From Actinoplanes lutulentus (GTDB lineage: Bacteria > Actinomycetota > Actinomycetes > Mycobacteriales > Micromonosporaceae): a stretch of 64,000 nt of DNA. The notes beneath the pieces are model-generated. The model saw only the letters and a list, made by a program, of their open reading frames with translations. It ran no database searches and was not told where the DNA came from. Within the stretch, counting starts at the first letter, position 1. Each line of letters begins with the position of its first letter. A program made the translations under genes and the position numbers. Where the stretch lies: the NCBI RefSeq assembly GCF_003259845.1, contig NZ_QLMJ01000013.1, positions 186,001-250,000 of the forward strand, read 5' to 3'. Shown one piece after another: positions 1-7,707 of this stretch.

Positions 1-93
1 CTCGACTTGCAGGAGCGCCGGGCCAGACGTCCCGATCGGGAAGAACAGCTCAGGGTCCTCGTCGCGGCAGATCGCATCGTGACGCCAGTCCAT
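1..93 (-). CDS. whiB1: WhiB-family iron-sulfur regulator (WhiB1/WblE type), 3' end cut by window
   Basis: Only the first 31 codons lie in the window. They begin MDWRHDAICRDEDPELFFPI, which closely follows the N terminus of actinobacterial WhiB1/WblE. Cys9 would be the first of the four cysteines that hold the [4Fe-4S] cluster in this family; the other three and the C-terminal G[VI]WGG-type turn lie outside. WhiB1-type proteins are small DNA-binding, redox/NO-sensitive regulators that work with the principal sigma factor. The ATG is preceded by AAGGAG about nine bases upstream. More than 400 bp without another gene lies upstream, so the gene probably has its own promoter. The WhiB1 subgroup assignment rests on 31 residues. 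Confidence 0.85.
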   Translation of the reverse strand, partial: MDWRHDAICRDEDPELFFPIGTSGPALLQVE

Positions 94-506
94 GGCGGCA
101 AACTCCTTGTTTCGGATGGGGTAATGAAAACAGTGCTGTTTACCTATATGCATGCGCAGTGGAGGCGACGGGTTGTGCCCGCGCGATCACCAGTGCGTCA
201 GCAAGCTATTTGCGTTTGGTGGCTGTTCTGCGCTTCTTGATTAAGGAACGCGCACAAGCAGCAACCGGTTACTTCTTTTCGCTTGTGAATGCTTTCACGA
301 ACTCTCGCGATGTCAAGGGTAGCGCCGGAAGTTTCTCCCGCCGGGTGAGCTGGCTCACGCACCCTTATGTCCGGTTCCGTGGTTACTGCCAGAGCCGGAT
401 GACGAACGCTCCCATCAATGTAGTACGGTCCTGCCCACTTCGCCGACCTTTTGACCGTGTTTCTGTAACGGATCGTGAGCACCTACCAGGTTCACGTACC
501 CCGTTG
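94..506. promoter_or_regulatory. Gene-free region upstream of whiB, holding its promoter
   Basis: About 410 bp separate whiB from the end of the lipid kinase gene. I see no credible coding region: the short open frames lack ribosome sites and family resemblance. On the minus strand a TATAGG hexamer (positions 143-148) lies about 50 bases before the whiB start and may be the -10 element. The region is less GC-rich than its surroundings, as expected for a regulated promoter. No tRNA-like or strong terminator structure was seen. Confidence 0.4.
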
Positions 507-1457
507 TCAGCAGATCACACGCAGAGCTGAGGGGACGGACACGAAGTGCACTTTCTGGCGTTCGCCTAGGTAGTCGCCGTCCAGCTGGAAAGCCTGGGGT
601 CGGGACGCCACCACGGTGAACTCGGCGATGTCATGAAGCCGTAATACTTGTTTACCTCGGAGATCACTGGACTGCCACGCGAGTTGTGTCACGGTCCGTG
701 CGGTGCCGGGGAGGTTGAGGCGGCGCATCGCCATCACGTCGAGGCCCAGATCGAAGGCGGCGCCGGGGTTCGGGTCGACGGACCGCTCACCCACATACGT
801 CCAGGGTGCGGTGTTCTGAACGATCACCGTGCCGATCCCGTTCTCGGTCTCCTCGCCCGGCCGTTCCAGCGACATCGGTGGATCCTTGCGATCCATTCCG
901 GTGAAGAATTGAGATGTCATCGCGCGGACGTAGAGAGCCGGCGTGGAGGTACGCCCCCGGAGGCGGGCCTGCTCCACTTTGCGAATCGTCGCGGCGTCCC
1001 AGCCGAGGCCGGCCGCGAAGGTGAAGTACCGGTCGTCGGCCCGGCCGAGATTGATGATCCGGTGCCGGCCGTCGCGGATGCCGTCGAGTATCACGCTGGT
1101 GCCGTCCACCCAGTCGCGTGGCATGCCGAGCGCGCGGGCGAAGACGTTTGTGGATCCGCCGGGGACCACGGCGAGCGCCGGAAGCCGGTACGCCAGAGGG
1201 CCGGACAACCCGCCGAGAGCGGGAGCCGCGGTCAGCAGTCCGTTGACCGCCTCGTTCACCGTGCCGTCGCCGCCCAGCGTGACGACCAGGTCGACCCCGG
1301 TCTCGGCCGCGTCGCGGGCCAGCTTCGTGGCATGGCCGCGCCGTTCCGTGTATCGCACCGTCAGGTCCACCGCGCTGCGCAACGCCCGGACCAGGACATC
1401 GCGGCTGCGCTCACTGGTCGTCGTCGCCCTGGGGTTGACCACCAGCAACGCTCGCAT
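507..1457 (-). CDS. Diacylglycerol kinase-family lipid kinase
   Basis: A soluble, membrane-associated kinase of the DagK/YegS family, which phosphorylates diacylglycerol or a related lipid using ATP. The N terminus MRALLVVNPRAT is the usual first strand, and GGDGTVNEAVNGL near residues 65-77 is the nucleotide-binding GGDGT signature. PGGSTNVFARALG (about 100-112) matches the family's GT-N-FA motif with serine in place of the usual threonine. Length of about 316 residues is normal. The ATG at 1457 gives the standard N terminus; a GTG at 1466 would add three residues, and neither has a strong ribosome site. It is divergent from the small membrane protein gene that follows. The exact lipid substrate cannot be read from sequence. 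Confidence 0.88.
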   Translation of the reverse strand: MRALLVVNPRATTTSERSRDVLVRALRSAVDLTVRYTERRGHATKLARDAAETGVDLVVTLGGDGTVNEAVNGLLTAAPALGGLSGPLAYRLPALAVVPGGSTNVFARALGMPRDWVDGTSVILDGIRDGRHRIINLGRADDRYFTFAAGLGWDAATIRKVEQARLRGRTSTPALYVRAMTSQFFTGMDRKDPPMSLERPGEETENGIGTVIVQNTAPWTYVGERSVDPNPGAAFDLGLDVMAMRRLNLPGTARTVTQLAWQSSDLRGKQVLRLHDIAEFTVVASRPQAFQLDGDYLGERQKVHFVSVPSALRVIC

Positions 1458-1527
1458 GGGCGGCACTGTACCCGTCGAAACGCCTCCGGTCTGTCGGTAT
1501 GGTGCACGAGTGACCGGAGAGAACCCC

Positions 1528-1905
1528 GTGAAAGACCGAGCGGCGACCCTCGAATGGGGGGTTCGGCTGCTCTACCTGCAGGCGGCCGGCCTCGCCGTGC
1601 TCACGGCGTACCTCGTAGTCCTTGATCTGACCGGGGATGGGATCGACGTGGCGATCGCCGCGTCGCTCACGGTGATGGCCGCTCTGGCCGCGTTCGGGGT
1701 TTTCGTGGTGGCGCGCGCTCTCGGGCGCGGCGCGGTCCGTGCGCGGGGCCCGGCGGTCGTGGTTCAGCTGTTCCTGCTGGCGACCGGAGGATTTCTGGTC
1801 CAGATCGGCATGATTTGGCTGGGCGTGGGCATGCTGGTTCTAGCCGCGGTGACCGCGGCTCTGATTCTTGTTCCGCCGAGTAGTCGAGCGTTGGGCGTCG
1901 ATTAG
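1528..1905 (+). CDS. Small four-helix membrane protein
   Basis: A 125-residue integral membrane protein of unknown function. After a short polar N terminus it has four hydrophobic stretches (about residues 13-33, 40-60, 72-95 and 99-118), each separated by a few charged residues, and ends in a short basic/polar tail. The GTG at 1528 is preceded by GGAGAG with about seven bases of spacing; an in-frame GTG at 1510 would add six residues. The frame stays open far upstream, but that part is antisense to the lipid kinase and is not convincing. Layout resembles small actinobacterial proteins annotated only as hypothetical integral membrane proteins. Confidence 0.7.
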   Translation: MKDRAATLEWGVRLLYLQAAGLAVLTAYLVVLDLTGDGIDVAIAASLTVMAALAAFGVFVVARALGRGAVRARGPAVVVQLFLLATGGFLVQIGMIWLGVGMLVLAAVTAALILVPPSSRALGVD

Positions 1906-1943
1906 TGGGTCTCCGCCGGCTCATCAGGGCCTAACCTGTATGG

Positions 1944-2636
1944 GTGACCGGCTCAACGGTGCGCCCGCCCGCATATCAGCAGCTTGCGGACGATTTGCGT
2001 GCAGATATCACTTCCGGGCGGCTGCAGCCCGGTGAACGTCTGCCTCCGGAACCCGAACTCTGCGTCAAGATCGGCGTCAGCCGGAGCACGGTGCGCGAGG
2101 CGCTGCGGCTTCTCGCCAGCCAGCATCTGATCGTGACGACGCGCGGAGTGACCGGCGGCAGTTTCGTCTCGCATCCGGACGCCGAACAGCTCGCCGACGG
2201 GCTGTCGACCGGATTCGCGCTGCTCACCCACTCCGCCAGCGTCGGTCTCGTCGACCTGCTGGAGTTGCGGCGCGCGTTGGAGGTGCCGGCAGCGGGCCTG
2301 GCCGCGATGCGCAGGACCGACTCTCACCTGGCCGAGCTGCGTGGCGCGCTCTTCGACCCGGTGATCGACGACTTCGACACGATGATGGCGGCGCATTCCG
2401 CGTTTCATCGGGCGATGTCCAAGGCCACCGGCAACCCGCTGTTCGAGCTGGTCGGGAGCCCGCTTTACCAGGCTTCTTACGGCGAGGAGGTCATCGGCGT
2501 GCTGCCCGAGGGGTACTGGATGCGCATCGACGCCGACCATCGCCGCCTGGTGGAGTGCCTGATCTCGCAGGACGCCGAGAGTGCGACGCGCGTCGCGGGC
2601 GAACACCTCGACTTCATCGCCGAGGCAGTCCGCTGA
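1944..2636 (+). CDS. GntR-family (FadR subfamily) transcriptional regulator
   Basis: A 230-residue DNA-binding regulator. Residues 8-75 form the GntR winged helix, with AYQQLADDLRADITSGRLQPGERLPPE as helix 1 and turn, then SRSTVREALRLLASQHLI as the recognition helix. The C-terminal 140 residues form an all-helical FCD ligand-binding domain: FDTMMAAHSAFHRAMSKATGNPL and DHRRLVECLISQD carry the conserved H residues that bind metal or organic acid in FadR-type proteins. The GTG start follows directly on the previous gene's end. The ligand is unknown; nearby malate and acetate enzymes are suggestive but not evidence. Confidence 0.9.
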   Translation: MTGSTVRPPAYQQLADDLRADITSGRLQPGERLPPEPELCVKIGVSRSTVREALRLLASQHLIVTTRGVTGGSFVSHPDAEQLADGLSTGFALLTHSASVGLVDLLELRRALEVPAAGLAAMRRTDSHLAELRGALFDPVIDDFDTMMAAHSAFHRAMSKATGNPLFELVGSPLYQASYGEEVIGVLPEGYWMRIDADHRRLVECLISQDAESATRVAGEHLDFIAEAVR

Positions 2637-2648
2637 GAAAAGCCAAAC

Positions 2649-3056
2649 CTAGAATTCGGTACGCCGAGTAAGCAGCCGAATCGTGGCAGAACGCCCGTTG
2701 GCCTCGGCCTCGGCCGACGTCGTGAGCGCGGTCAGCACTTTCCACGCGAACGACGACTCGGACGGCAGCCGCGCGCCGCGAACCGTGGAGACGGTGACCT
2801 CGACGGTCAGCGCATCGTCGGTGACCGCGAAACGGCACTCCAGCTCGGCGCCGCGCGTGGCTATCGCCAGCAGCATGGCGCATGCCTCGTCGACCGCGAT
2901 CCGCAAGTCCTCGATCTCGTCGAGCGCGAAGTGCAGCCGCGCCGCGAGACCGGCGGTGGCCGTACGGAGGACACCGAGGTACCCGCCGTCGGCGGGAACG
3001 GTCAGTAGTACGACGTCGTCACCGACGTCCGGCCCTGTCTGCATCAGCTGAGTCAC
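2649..3056 (-). CDS. RsbW-like ATP-binding kinase / anti-sigma factor
   Basis: A 135-residue protein of the HATPase_c_2 (RsbW/SpoIIAB-like) type. The pattern VPADGGYLGVLRTATAGLAA, then LRIAVDEACAMLLAIA with the conserved E-A-C segment of the N box, is typical of actinobacterial anti-sigma kinases. The C-terminal Gly-rich ATP lid is weak (SSFAWKVLTALTT), so it may bind a partner more than it phosphorylates. The GTG at 3056 has a very strong ribosome site (GGAGGAGG, about eight bases upstream), so the longer open frame reaching 3209 is rejected. No sigma factor or antagonist gene is adjacent; a STAS protein lies 49 kb away in this window. Confidence 0.8.
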   Translation of the reverse strand: MTQLMQTGPDVGDDVVLLTVPADGGYLGVLRTATAGLAARLHFALDEIEDLRIAVDEACAMLLAIATRGAELECRFAVTDDALTVEVTVSTVRGARLPSESSFAWKVLTALTTSAEAEANGRSATIRLLTRRTEF

Positions 3057-3109
3057 CCGAGCCCCTCCTCCTGATGGAGGAGACTCTAGCCGCTCACGCT
3101 GAGTAAGGG

Positions 3110-3148
3110 CAGGCCCGGCTGCCGGAATCACTCCGGCTGCCGGGCCTG
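3110..3148 (-). terminator. Hairpin downstream of sodN
   Basis: Arms at 3110-3126 and 3132-3148 pair over 17 positions with one mismatch around a five-base loop. The structure starts nine bases after the sodN stop codon on the minus strand. There is no T-run, as is common for actinomycete terminators. Confidence 0.7.
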
Positions 3149-3156
3149 GGAACCGC

Positions 3157-3561
3157 TCAGGCCTGCTTGGTCTCCCAGAAGATCTTGGAGATCTCCTCGA
3201 TCTTGCCAAGCAGCTGCTCGGCGACGGCCGGGTCGACCGAGCCCTTCGCGCCGGCAGCGCCGGCCAGCTTGGTGGCCTCGTTGAACAGGCCGTGCAGCTG
3301 CGGGTACTTCTCGAAGTGCGGTGCCTTGAAGTAGTCGGTCCAGAGCACCCACAGGTGGTGCTTGACCAGCTCGGAGCGCTGCTCCTTGATCAGGATGGCG
3401 CGGGTGCGGAACTCCGGGTCGGTGTTCGCCTGGTACTTCTCGGCGATGGCCTTGATCGACTCGGCCTCGATCCGGGCCTGCGCCGGGTCGTAGACCCCAC
3501 AGGGCAGGTCACAGTGCGCGCTGACAACGGTGCGCGGCGTGAGGAAACGCGGAAGTCGCAT
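3157..3561 (-). CDS. sodN: Nickel superoxide dismutase
   Basis: Converts superoxide to oxygen and hydrogen peroxide in the cytoplasm. The 134-residue precursor carries a 15-residue leader followed by HCDLPCGVY (residues 16-24), the nickel hook in which His16, Cys17 and Cys21 become ligands after the leader is cut off. The rest is the four-helix bundle of SodN. Length matches Streptomyces enzymes. A GGAGGA ribosome site precedes the ATG. The gene is divergent from sodX, whose product is expected to cleave the leader, which is the standard actinobacterial arrangement. Regulation by nickel (Nur in Streptomyces) is known for relatives; a palindrome in the shared promoter is listed separately. Confidence 0.97.
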   Translation of the reverse strand: MRLPRFLTPRTVVSAHCDLPCGVYDPAQARIEAESIKAIAEKYQANTDPEFRTRAILIKEQRSELVKHHLWVLWTDYFKAPHFEKYPQLHGLFNEATKLAGAAGAKGSVDPAVAEQLLGKIEEISKIFWETKQA

Positions 3562-3610
3562 CAGGACTCCTCCAAAGAGATTTGCGATGATCCAAGGTTG
3601 ACACTACCCC

Positions 3611-3627
3611 TTACACCCATGGGGTAA
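3611..3627. promoter_or_regulatory. Candidate operator between sodN and sodX
   Basis: TTACACC and GGGGTAA flank a three-base centre, pairing at six of seven positions. It sits 50 bases before the sodN start and 20 before sodX, inside the 86-bp divergent promoter. A metal-responsive repressor such as Nur is a reasonable guess, but the motif is not matched to a known consensus. Confidence 0.4.
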
Positions 3628-3647
3628 CGCGACGGAGGCTTGATGCC

Positions 3648-3959
3648 TTGAGATGGCAATTACCACTGTTCGTAGTGCTGGTGCAGGGCCCGTCGATGGT
3701 CCCGGCGCTGCGCTCCGGCGACGCTCTGGTGGTCCGCCGCGGCGGCCGCCGGATCCGTCCCGGAGACATCGTGGTGGCGAGCTTCCGGTCCCGGCCCGAC
3801 CTGCTGGTGGTCAAACGCGCGGTACGCGAACAGGACGGCGGCTGGTGGCTGGAGGGTGACAACGAGTTCGCCTCCGACGACTCGCGGGCGTACGGCGTTG
3901 CCGACACGCGGGGCCGTGTGACGTACCGGTACTGGCCCAGGCCAGGGCGTTTGAGTTAA
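3648..3959 (+). CDS. sodX: Nickel-type superoxide dismutase maturation protease
   Basis: A 103-residue S26-family peptidase (signal peptidase/LexA fold) that removes the SodN leader so that nickel can bind. GPSMVPAL contains the catalytic serine (Ser16) and LLVVKRAV the general-base lysine (Lys56); GDIVVA and GDNEFASDDSR are the usual structural boxes of this fold. It is shorter than a true signal peptidase and lacks a long membrane anchor, with only a short hydrophobic start (LPLFVVLV). The TTG at 3648 is chosen because GGAGG lies nine bases upstream. Divergent partner of sodN. Confidence 0.93.
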   Translation: MRWQLPLFVVLVQGPSMVPALRSGDALVVRRGGRRIRPGDIVVASFRSRPDLLVVKRAVREQDGGWWLEGDNEFASDDSRAYGVADTRGRVTYRYWPRPGRLS

Positions 3960-4100
3960 GGTCTTCTGATCCCCAGCGCACACCCGTGCTGCGGTTGCTT
4001 TACCGGGTGATCCCCGCATCGCACCTCCCTCTGGCGCATACTCGCGACCAGCAGTGGTCAGGTGCCAACGTGTCAATGACGATGCCGTGTGGAGTTCACC

Positions 4101-5333
4101 GTGTCTTTTTTCAGTTTTGAGCTCGATCCTGCCCTTGCCGCCGATCCGGTCTTCGACCTGCACCGCCAGGGCAAGATGACGATGAGCGCCACTGTTCCGC
4201 TCGCCAGCCGGGACGACCTGTCCCTGGCGTACACCCCGGGTGTCGCCCGGGTCTGTGAGGCGATCGCCGAGGACGAGTCGCTCTACCCCGATTACACCTG
4301 GACCGCCAACACGGTCGCCGTGGTCACCGACGGCTCGGCCGTCCTGGGCCTCGGCAACATCGGGCCGAAAGCCGCCATGCCGGTCATGGAGGGCAAGTCG
4401 GTCCTGTTCAAGCAGTTCGGCGGGGTCGACTCGATCCCGATCTGCCTCGACACCCAGGACGTCGAGGGCATCATCGCCACGGTCAAGGCGATGGCCCCGT
4501 CGTTCGGCGGGATCAACCTGGAGGACATCAGCGCGCCGCGCTGCTTCGAGATCGAGCAGCGCCTCGACGCCGAGCTCGACATCCCGGTCTTCCACGACGA
4601 CCAGCACGGCACCGCTGTCGTCACGCTCGCCGCGCTGCGCAATGCCGCGAAGCTGCTCGGGCGTCAGTTCGCCGACCTGCGCGTCGTTATCAGCGGCGCC
4701 GGCGCGGCCGGTGTCGCGATCACGAAAACGCTGATCGCGGCGGGTGTCCAGGGTGCCAACATGATCGTCTGCGACTCGCGCGGCATCATCCACGCCGACC
4801 GGCCCAACCTCGGTCCGGTCAAGGAGCAGCTCGCCGCCACGACGAACATCTCCGGGCGTACCGGTGGCATCGCCGAGGCACTGATCGGCGCGGACGTGCT
4901 GGTCGGCGTCTCCGGTGGGGCGATCGAGGAGTCCGCGCTGGCCGGGATGGCGCCGGGCGCGATCATCTTCGCGCTGGCCAACCCGACGCCGGAGGTCCAC
5001 CCGACGGTCGCGCACAAGTACGCGTCGGTCGTCGCGACCGGCCGCAGCGACTTCCCGAACCAGATCAACAACGTTCTGGCGTTCCCGGGCATCTTCCGCG
5101 GCGCGCTCGACGTCCGGGCCACCACGATCACCGACCGGATGAAGGTCGCCGCGGCCGACGCGATCGCCGCGATCGTCTCCGACGACCTGCGTCCCGAGGC
5201 GATCGTGCCGTCCCCGCTGGACCCGCGGGTCGCTCCGGCCGTCGCGGCAGCGGTCGCGGCGGCGGCGATCGAGGACGGCGTCGCGCGCCGGTCCGCGGTT
5301 CCGGCGCCCGCGGCGGCGGTCGTCCCGGCCTGA
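4101..5333 (+). CDS. NAD(P)-dependent malic enzyme
   Basis: Oxidatively decarboxylates malate to pyruvate and CO2. The 410-residue protein is the short bacterial form without the phosphotransacetylase tail. LAYTPGVARVC and GPKAAMPVMEGKSVLFKQFG are the malic enzyme N-terminal signatures, PVFHDDQHGTAVV the metal/substrate region, and VISGAGAAGVAITK the Rossmann dinucleotide loop. The C terminus ends in an Ala/Pro-rich tail of about 30 residues. The GTG at 4101 has GGAG six bases upstream; the GTG at 4089 would add four residues. A strong terminator follows, so it is probably a single-gene unit. NAD versus NADP preference is not decided here. Confidence 0.95.
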   Translation: MSFFSFELDPALAADPVFDLHRQGKMTMSATVPLASRDDLSLAYTPGVARVCEAIAEDESLYPDYTWTANTVAVVTDGSAVLGLGNIGPKAAMPVMEGKSVLFKQFGGVDSIPICLDTQDVEGIIATVKAMAPSFGGINLEDISAPRCFEIEQRLDAELDIPVFHDDQHGTAVVTLAALRNAAKLLGRQFADLRVVISGAGAAGVAITKTLIAAGVQGANMIVCDSRGIIHADRPNLGPVKEQLAATTNISGRTGGIAEALIGADVLVGVSGGAIEESALAGMAPGAIIFALANPTPEVHPTVAHKYASVVATGRSDFPNQINNVLAFPGIFRGALDVRATTITDRMKVAAADAIAAIVSDDLRPEAIVPSPLDPRVAPAVAAAVAAAAIEDGVARRSAVPAPAAAVVPA

Positions 5334-5362
5334 CCCGGACGGCACCACCATCGGACAAGAGG

Positions 5363-5397
5363 CCGCGCCGCTCCCGCACAACGCGGGGGCGGCGCGG
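5363..5397 (+). terminator. Rho-independent-type hairpin after malic enzyme gene
   Basis: Arms 5363-5377 and 5383-5397 pair over 15 positions with one G-T wobble around a five-base loop, 29 bases after the stop codon, followed by a TGTTCTATT stretch. Confidence 0.85.
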
Positions 5398-5439
5398 TGT
5401 TCTATTCAAAGGCGTCTTATTCAGCGTTAAGGTCGGCTG

Positions 5440-6390
5440 ATGCGAGCCGCTTACGCCTCCGCCCTGAACCCGGACGAGCCCCTGCGCGGGCTGACCGTCG
5501 GTGACCTGCCCGAGCGCGCCACACCCGACGGCTGGGTGCCGGTCGAGGTGCGCGCCTCCTCGCTCAACCACCACGACCTGTGGTCGCTGCGTGGGGTCGG
5601 CCTGCCCGCCGACCGGCTGCCGATGATCCTCGGCTGCGACGCGGCCGGCGTCGACCCGGACGGCAACGAGGTCGTCGTCTTCCCGGTGGTCGAGGACAAG
5701 GTCGACCCGCGGGGCTTTTCGATCTTCTCCGAGCGTCACCCCGGCGGCATCGCGGAGAGGATCGCGGCACCCCGGGAGAACCTGATCGCGAAACCGGCTG
5801 GGGTCTCCTTCGCCGAGGCGGCCTGCCTGCCGACCGCCTGGCTTACGGCGTACCACATGCTCGTGACCCGCGGCCGGATCGCTGAGGGTGGGTCCGTCCT
5901 GGTTCAAGGCGCCGGAGGCGGCGTCGCGACCGCGGCGGTCGCGATCGGCGTGGCGCTGGGCAAACGGGTTTACGCGACCAGCCGTGAGCAGTGGAAACGT
6001 GAGCGGATCAGCGAGCTCGGCGCGACCGCGCTGGAGCCCGGCGCGCGGCTGCCGGAGCGGGTGGACGTGGTGATCGAGTCGGTTGGCGAGCCCACGTTCG
6101 ACCACTCGATGAAGTGCGCGGCGCCCGGCGCCCGGATCGTGGTGTGCGGCGCGACCGCCGGACACAAGGCCACCATCGACCTGCGCCGGGTCTTCGCCAT
6201 GCGGATCGAGATCCTGGGCAGCAGCATGGGTACGCCCGACGAGCTCGCCGCGCTGCTGCAACTGGTCGCCGACAGCACGGTCCGCCCGGTGATCGACTCG
6301 ACGCACCCGTTCAGCGAGGCGGCGAAGGCGTTCGAGCGGCTCGACGCGGGCGAGGTCTTCGGCAAGGTGGTAATCGATCATCTCGCCTGA
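5440..6390 (+). CDS. Quinone-oxidoreductase-like medium-chain dehydrogenase
   Basis: A 316-residue member of the medium-chain dehydrogenase/reductase superfamily. SSLNHHDLWSLRG, then LGCDAAGVD, is the GroES-like domain; VQGAGGGVATAAVAIGVALGKRVYAT (about 153-178) is the NAD(P)-binding Rossmann fold. The cysteine cluster of zinc alcohol dehydrogenases is absent, which points to the zinc-free quinone oxidoreductase branch. The ATG at 5440 is the first good start after the terminator; a weak AAGG lies just upstream. Substrate unknown. The next gene, a small membrane protein, starts 49 bases downstream. Confidence 0.88.
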   Translation: MRAAYASALNPDEPLRGLTVGDLPERATPDGWVPVEVRASSLNHHDLWSLRGVGLPADRLPMILGCDAAGVDPDGNEVVVFPVVEDKVDPRGFSIFSERHPGGIAERIAAPRENLIAKPAGVSFAEAACLPTAWLTAYHMLVTRGRIAEGGSVLVQGAGGGVATAAVAIGVALGKRVYATSREQWKRERISELGATALEPGARLPERVDVVIESVGEPTFDHSMKCAAPGARIVVCGATAGHKATIDLRRVFAMRIEILGSSMGTPDELAALLQLVADSTVRPVIDSTHPFSEAAKAFERLDAGEVFGKVVIDHLA

Positions 6391-6439
6391 TCAGGTGGTC
6401 TGTTTCGCCATCCTTGACCCGTTTCGCTAGGGTCGGCGC

Positions 6440-6604
6440 ATGTCTGACAACAGCGTCGACCCCAGCGGCAACACCGAGGCGTTCCGCGCGTTCACCCGGA
6501 CGACGTCCGACTCCGAGTCGTCGTCGTCCAAGCTTCCGTTCGTGATCGGTGGCGTGGTCGCCCTCGTCGTCCTGATCGCCCTCGTAACCTGGCTCGCGCT
6601 CTAG
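6440..6604 (+). CDS. 54-residue single-pass membrane protein
   Basis: A small protein with a polar, Ser/Thr/Asp-rich N-terminal half (MSDNSVDPSGNTEAFRAF, then a serine run) and one C-terminal helix, LPFVIGGVVALVVLIALVTWLAL, that would anchor it in the membrane with the N terminus most likely cytosolic. The ATG follows a GGTCGG element by only a few bases, so translation signals are modest. Its TAG and the ackA TAG are the two strands of one CTAG at 6601-6604, so the convergent genes overlap by four bases. No family recognised; small tail-anchored proteins of this look are common in actinomycetes. Confidence 0.65.
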   Translation: MSDNSVDPSGNTEAFRAFTRTTSDSESSSSKLPFVIGGVVALVVLIALVTWLAL

Positions 6605-7707
6605 GAAACGGCCTTCCGGGCCTCCGAAGCGATCTCCAGCTCCTCCTCGGTCGGCACCACACACACGGTGATCGGTGATCCGTCCGGGGAGATGATCAAC
6701 TCATTGCGAGCGTTGCGGTCCGGGTCCACCGTGATGCCGAGGGCTTCCAGCCCGGCCAGCGCGTGTTCCCGGACCCGCGGCGCGTTCTCGCCGACCCCGG
6801 CGGTGAACGTGATCGCGTCCACCCGGCCGAGCACGGCCAGGTACGACCCGACGTACTCCCGGATCCGCCGGCAGAAGACGTCGAACGCCAGCCGCGCATC
6901 CTCGTCGCCGGCTCCGGCGCGCTCCAGGACGGTACGCATGTCGTTGGCGCCGGAGAGGCCGAGCAGCCCGGATCTCCGGGTCAGCATGTCCTCGATCTCG
7001 TCGAGCGACAGTCCGGCCACCCGGTGCAGGTGGAAGATCAGGCTCGGGTCGATGTCACCCGAACGGGTGCCCATCACCAGGCCGGGCAGCGGGGTCATGC
7101 CCATCGACGTCGCCACGCTTCGCCCACCGCGGACCGCGGCGGCGCTCGCGCCGTTGCCGAGATGCAGCGTGATCACGTTCGCCTCGCCGGCCGGCTTGCC
7201 GATCACCCGTGCCGTCTCCCGGGAAACGTACGCGTGCGAGGTCCCGTGGAACCCGTACCGGCGCAGCCCCCACCGGCTGGCGAGGTCCTTGTCGACCGCC
7301 CAGAGCGCGCCTTCCGGCGGGATCGTCGCGTGGAACGCGGTGTCGAAGACCGCCACCTGAGGCACGTCCGGCAGCAACTTGCGGGCCACCCGCAGGCCGG
7401 TCAGCGCGCCCGGGTTGTGCAGCGGGGCCAGCGGGATGAGCTCCTCGATCGCGGCCAGCACCTCGTCGTCCACCACTGTCGCCGAGGTGAACCGCTCGCC
7501 GCCGTGCACCACCCGGTGGCCGACCGCGGACAGCCCGGTCAGGTCCAGGTCGTCCATCAGCGTGCGCAGGGCCTCGTCGTGGTCGGCCGCGTCACCGTCG
7601 GCCTCGCCGATCCGCTGGACCAGGCCTTTGGTGAGCACCTCGTCACCGTCGTAAAGCCGGTATCGCAGCGACGACGAGCCGCAGTTGAGCACGAGTACCC
7701 GGGTCAT
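6601..7707 (-). CDS. ackA: Acetate kinase
   Basis: Interconverts acetyl phosphate plus ADP and acetate plus ATP in the cytoplasm. VLVLNCGSSSLRYRLYD is the phosphate-binding N-terminal signature, HRVVHGG and GFHGTSHAYVS carry active-site His/Asp surroundings, and HLGNGASAAAV the second nucleotide-binding loop. At 368 residues it is somewhat shorter than the usual 395-400. The ATG overlaps the pta stop by four bases (ATGA), so the two are translationally coupled; together they form the Pta-AckA acetate pathway. Confidence 0.97.
   Translation of the reverse strand: MTRVLVLNCGSSSLRYRLYDGDEVLTKGLVQRIGEADGDAADHDEALRTLMDDLDLTGLSAVGHRVVHGGERFTSATVVDDEVLAAIEELIPLAPLHNPGALTGLRVARKLLPDVPQVAVFDTAFHATIPPEGALWAVDKDLASRWGLRRYGFHGTSHAYVSRETARVIGKPAGEANVITLHLGNGASAAAVRGGRSVATSMGMTPLPGLVMGTRSGDIDPSLIFHLHRVAGLSLDEIEDMLTRRSGLLGLSGANDMRTVLERAGAGDEDARLAFDVFCRRIREYVGSYLAVLGRVDAITFTAGVGENAPRVREHALAGLEALGITVDPDRNARNELIISPDGSPITVCVVPTEEELEIASEARKAVS

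Noticed and set aside
3660..5381. A 573-codon antisense frame across sodX and the malic enzyme gene
   Set aside because: The plus-strand genes have clear family motifs; the antisense product does not.
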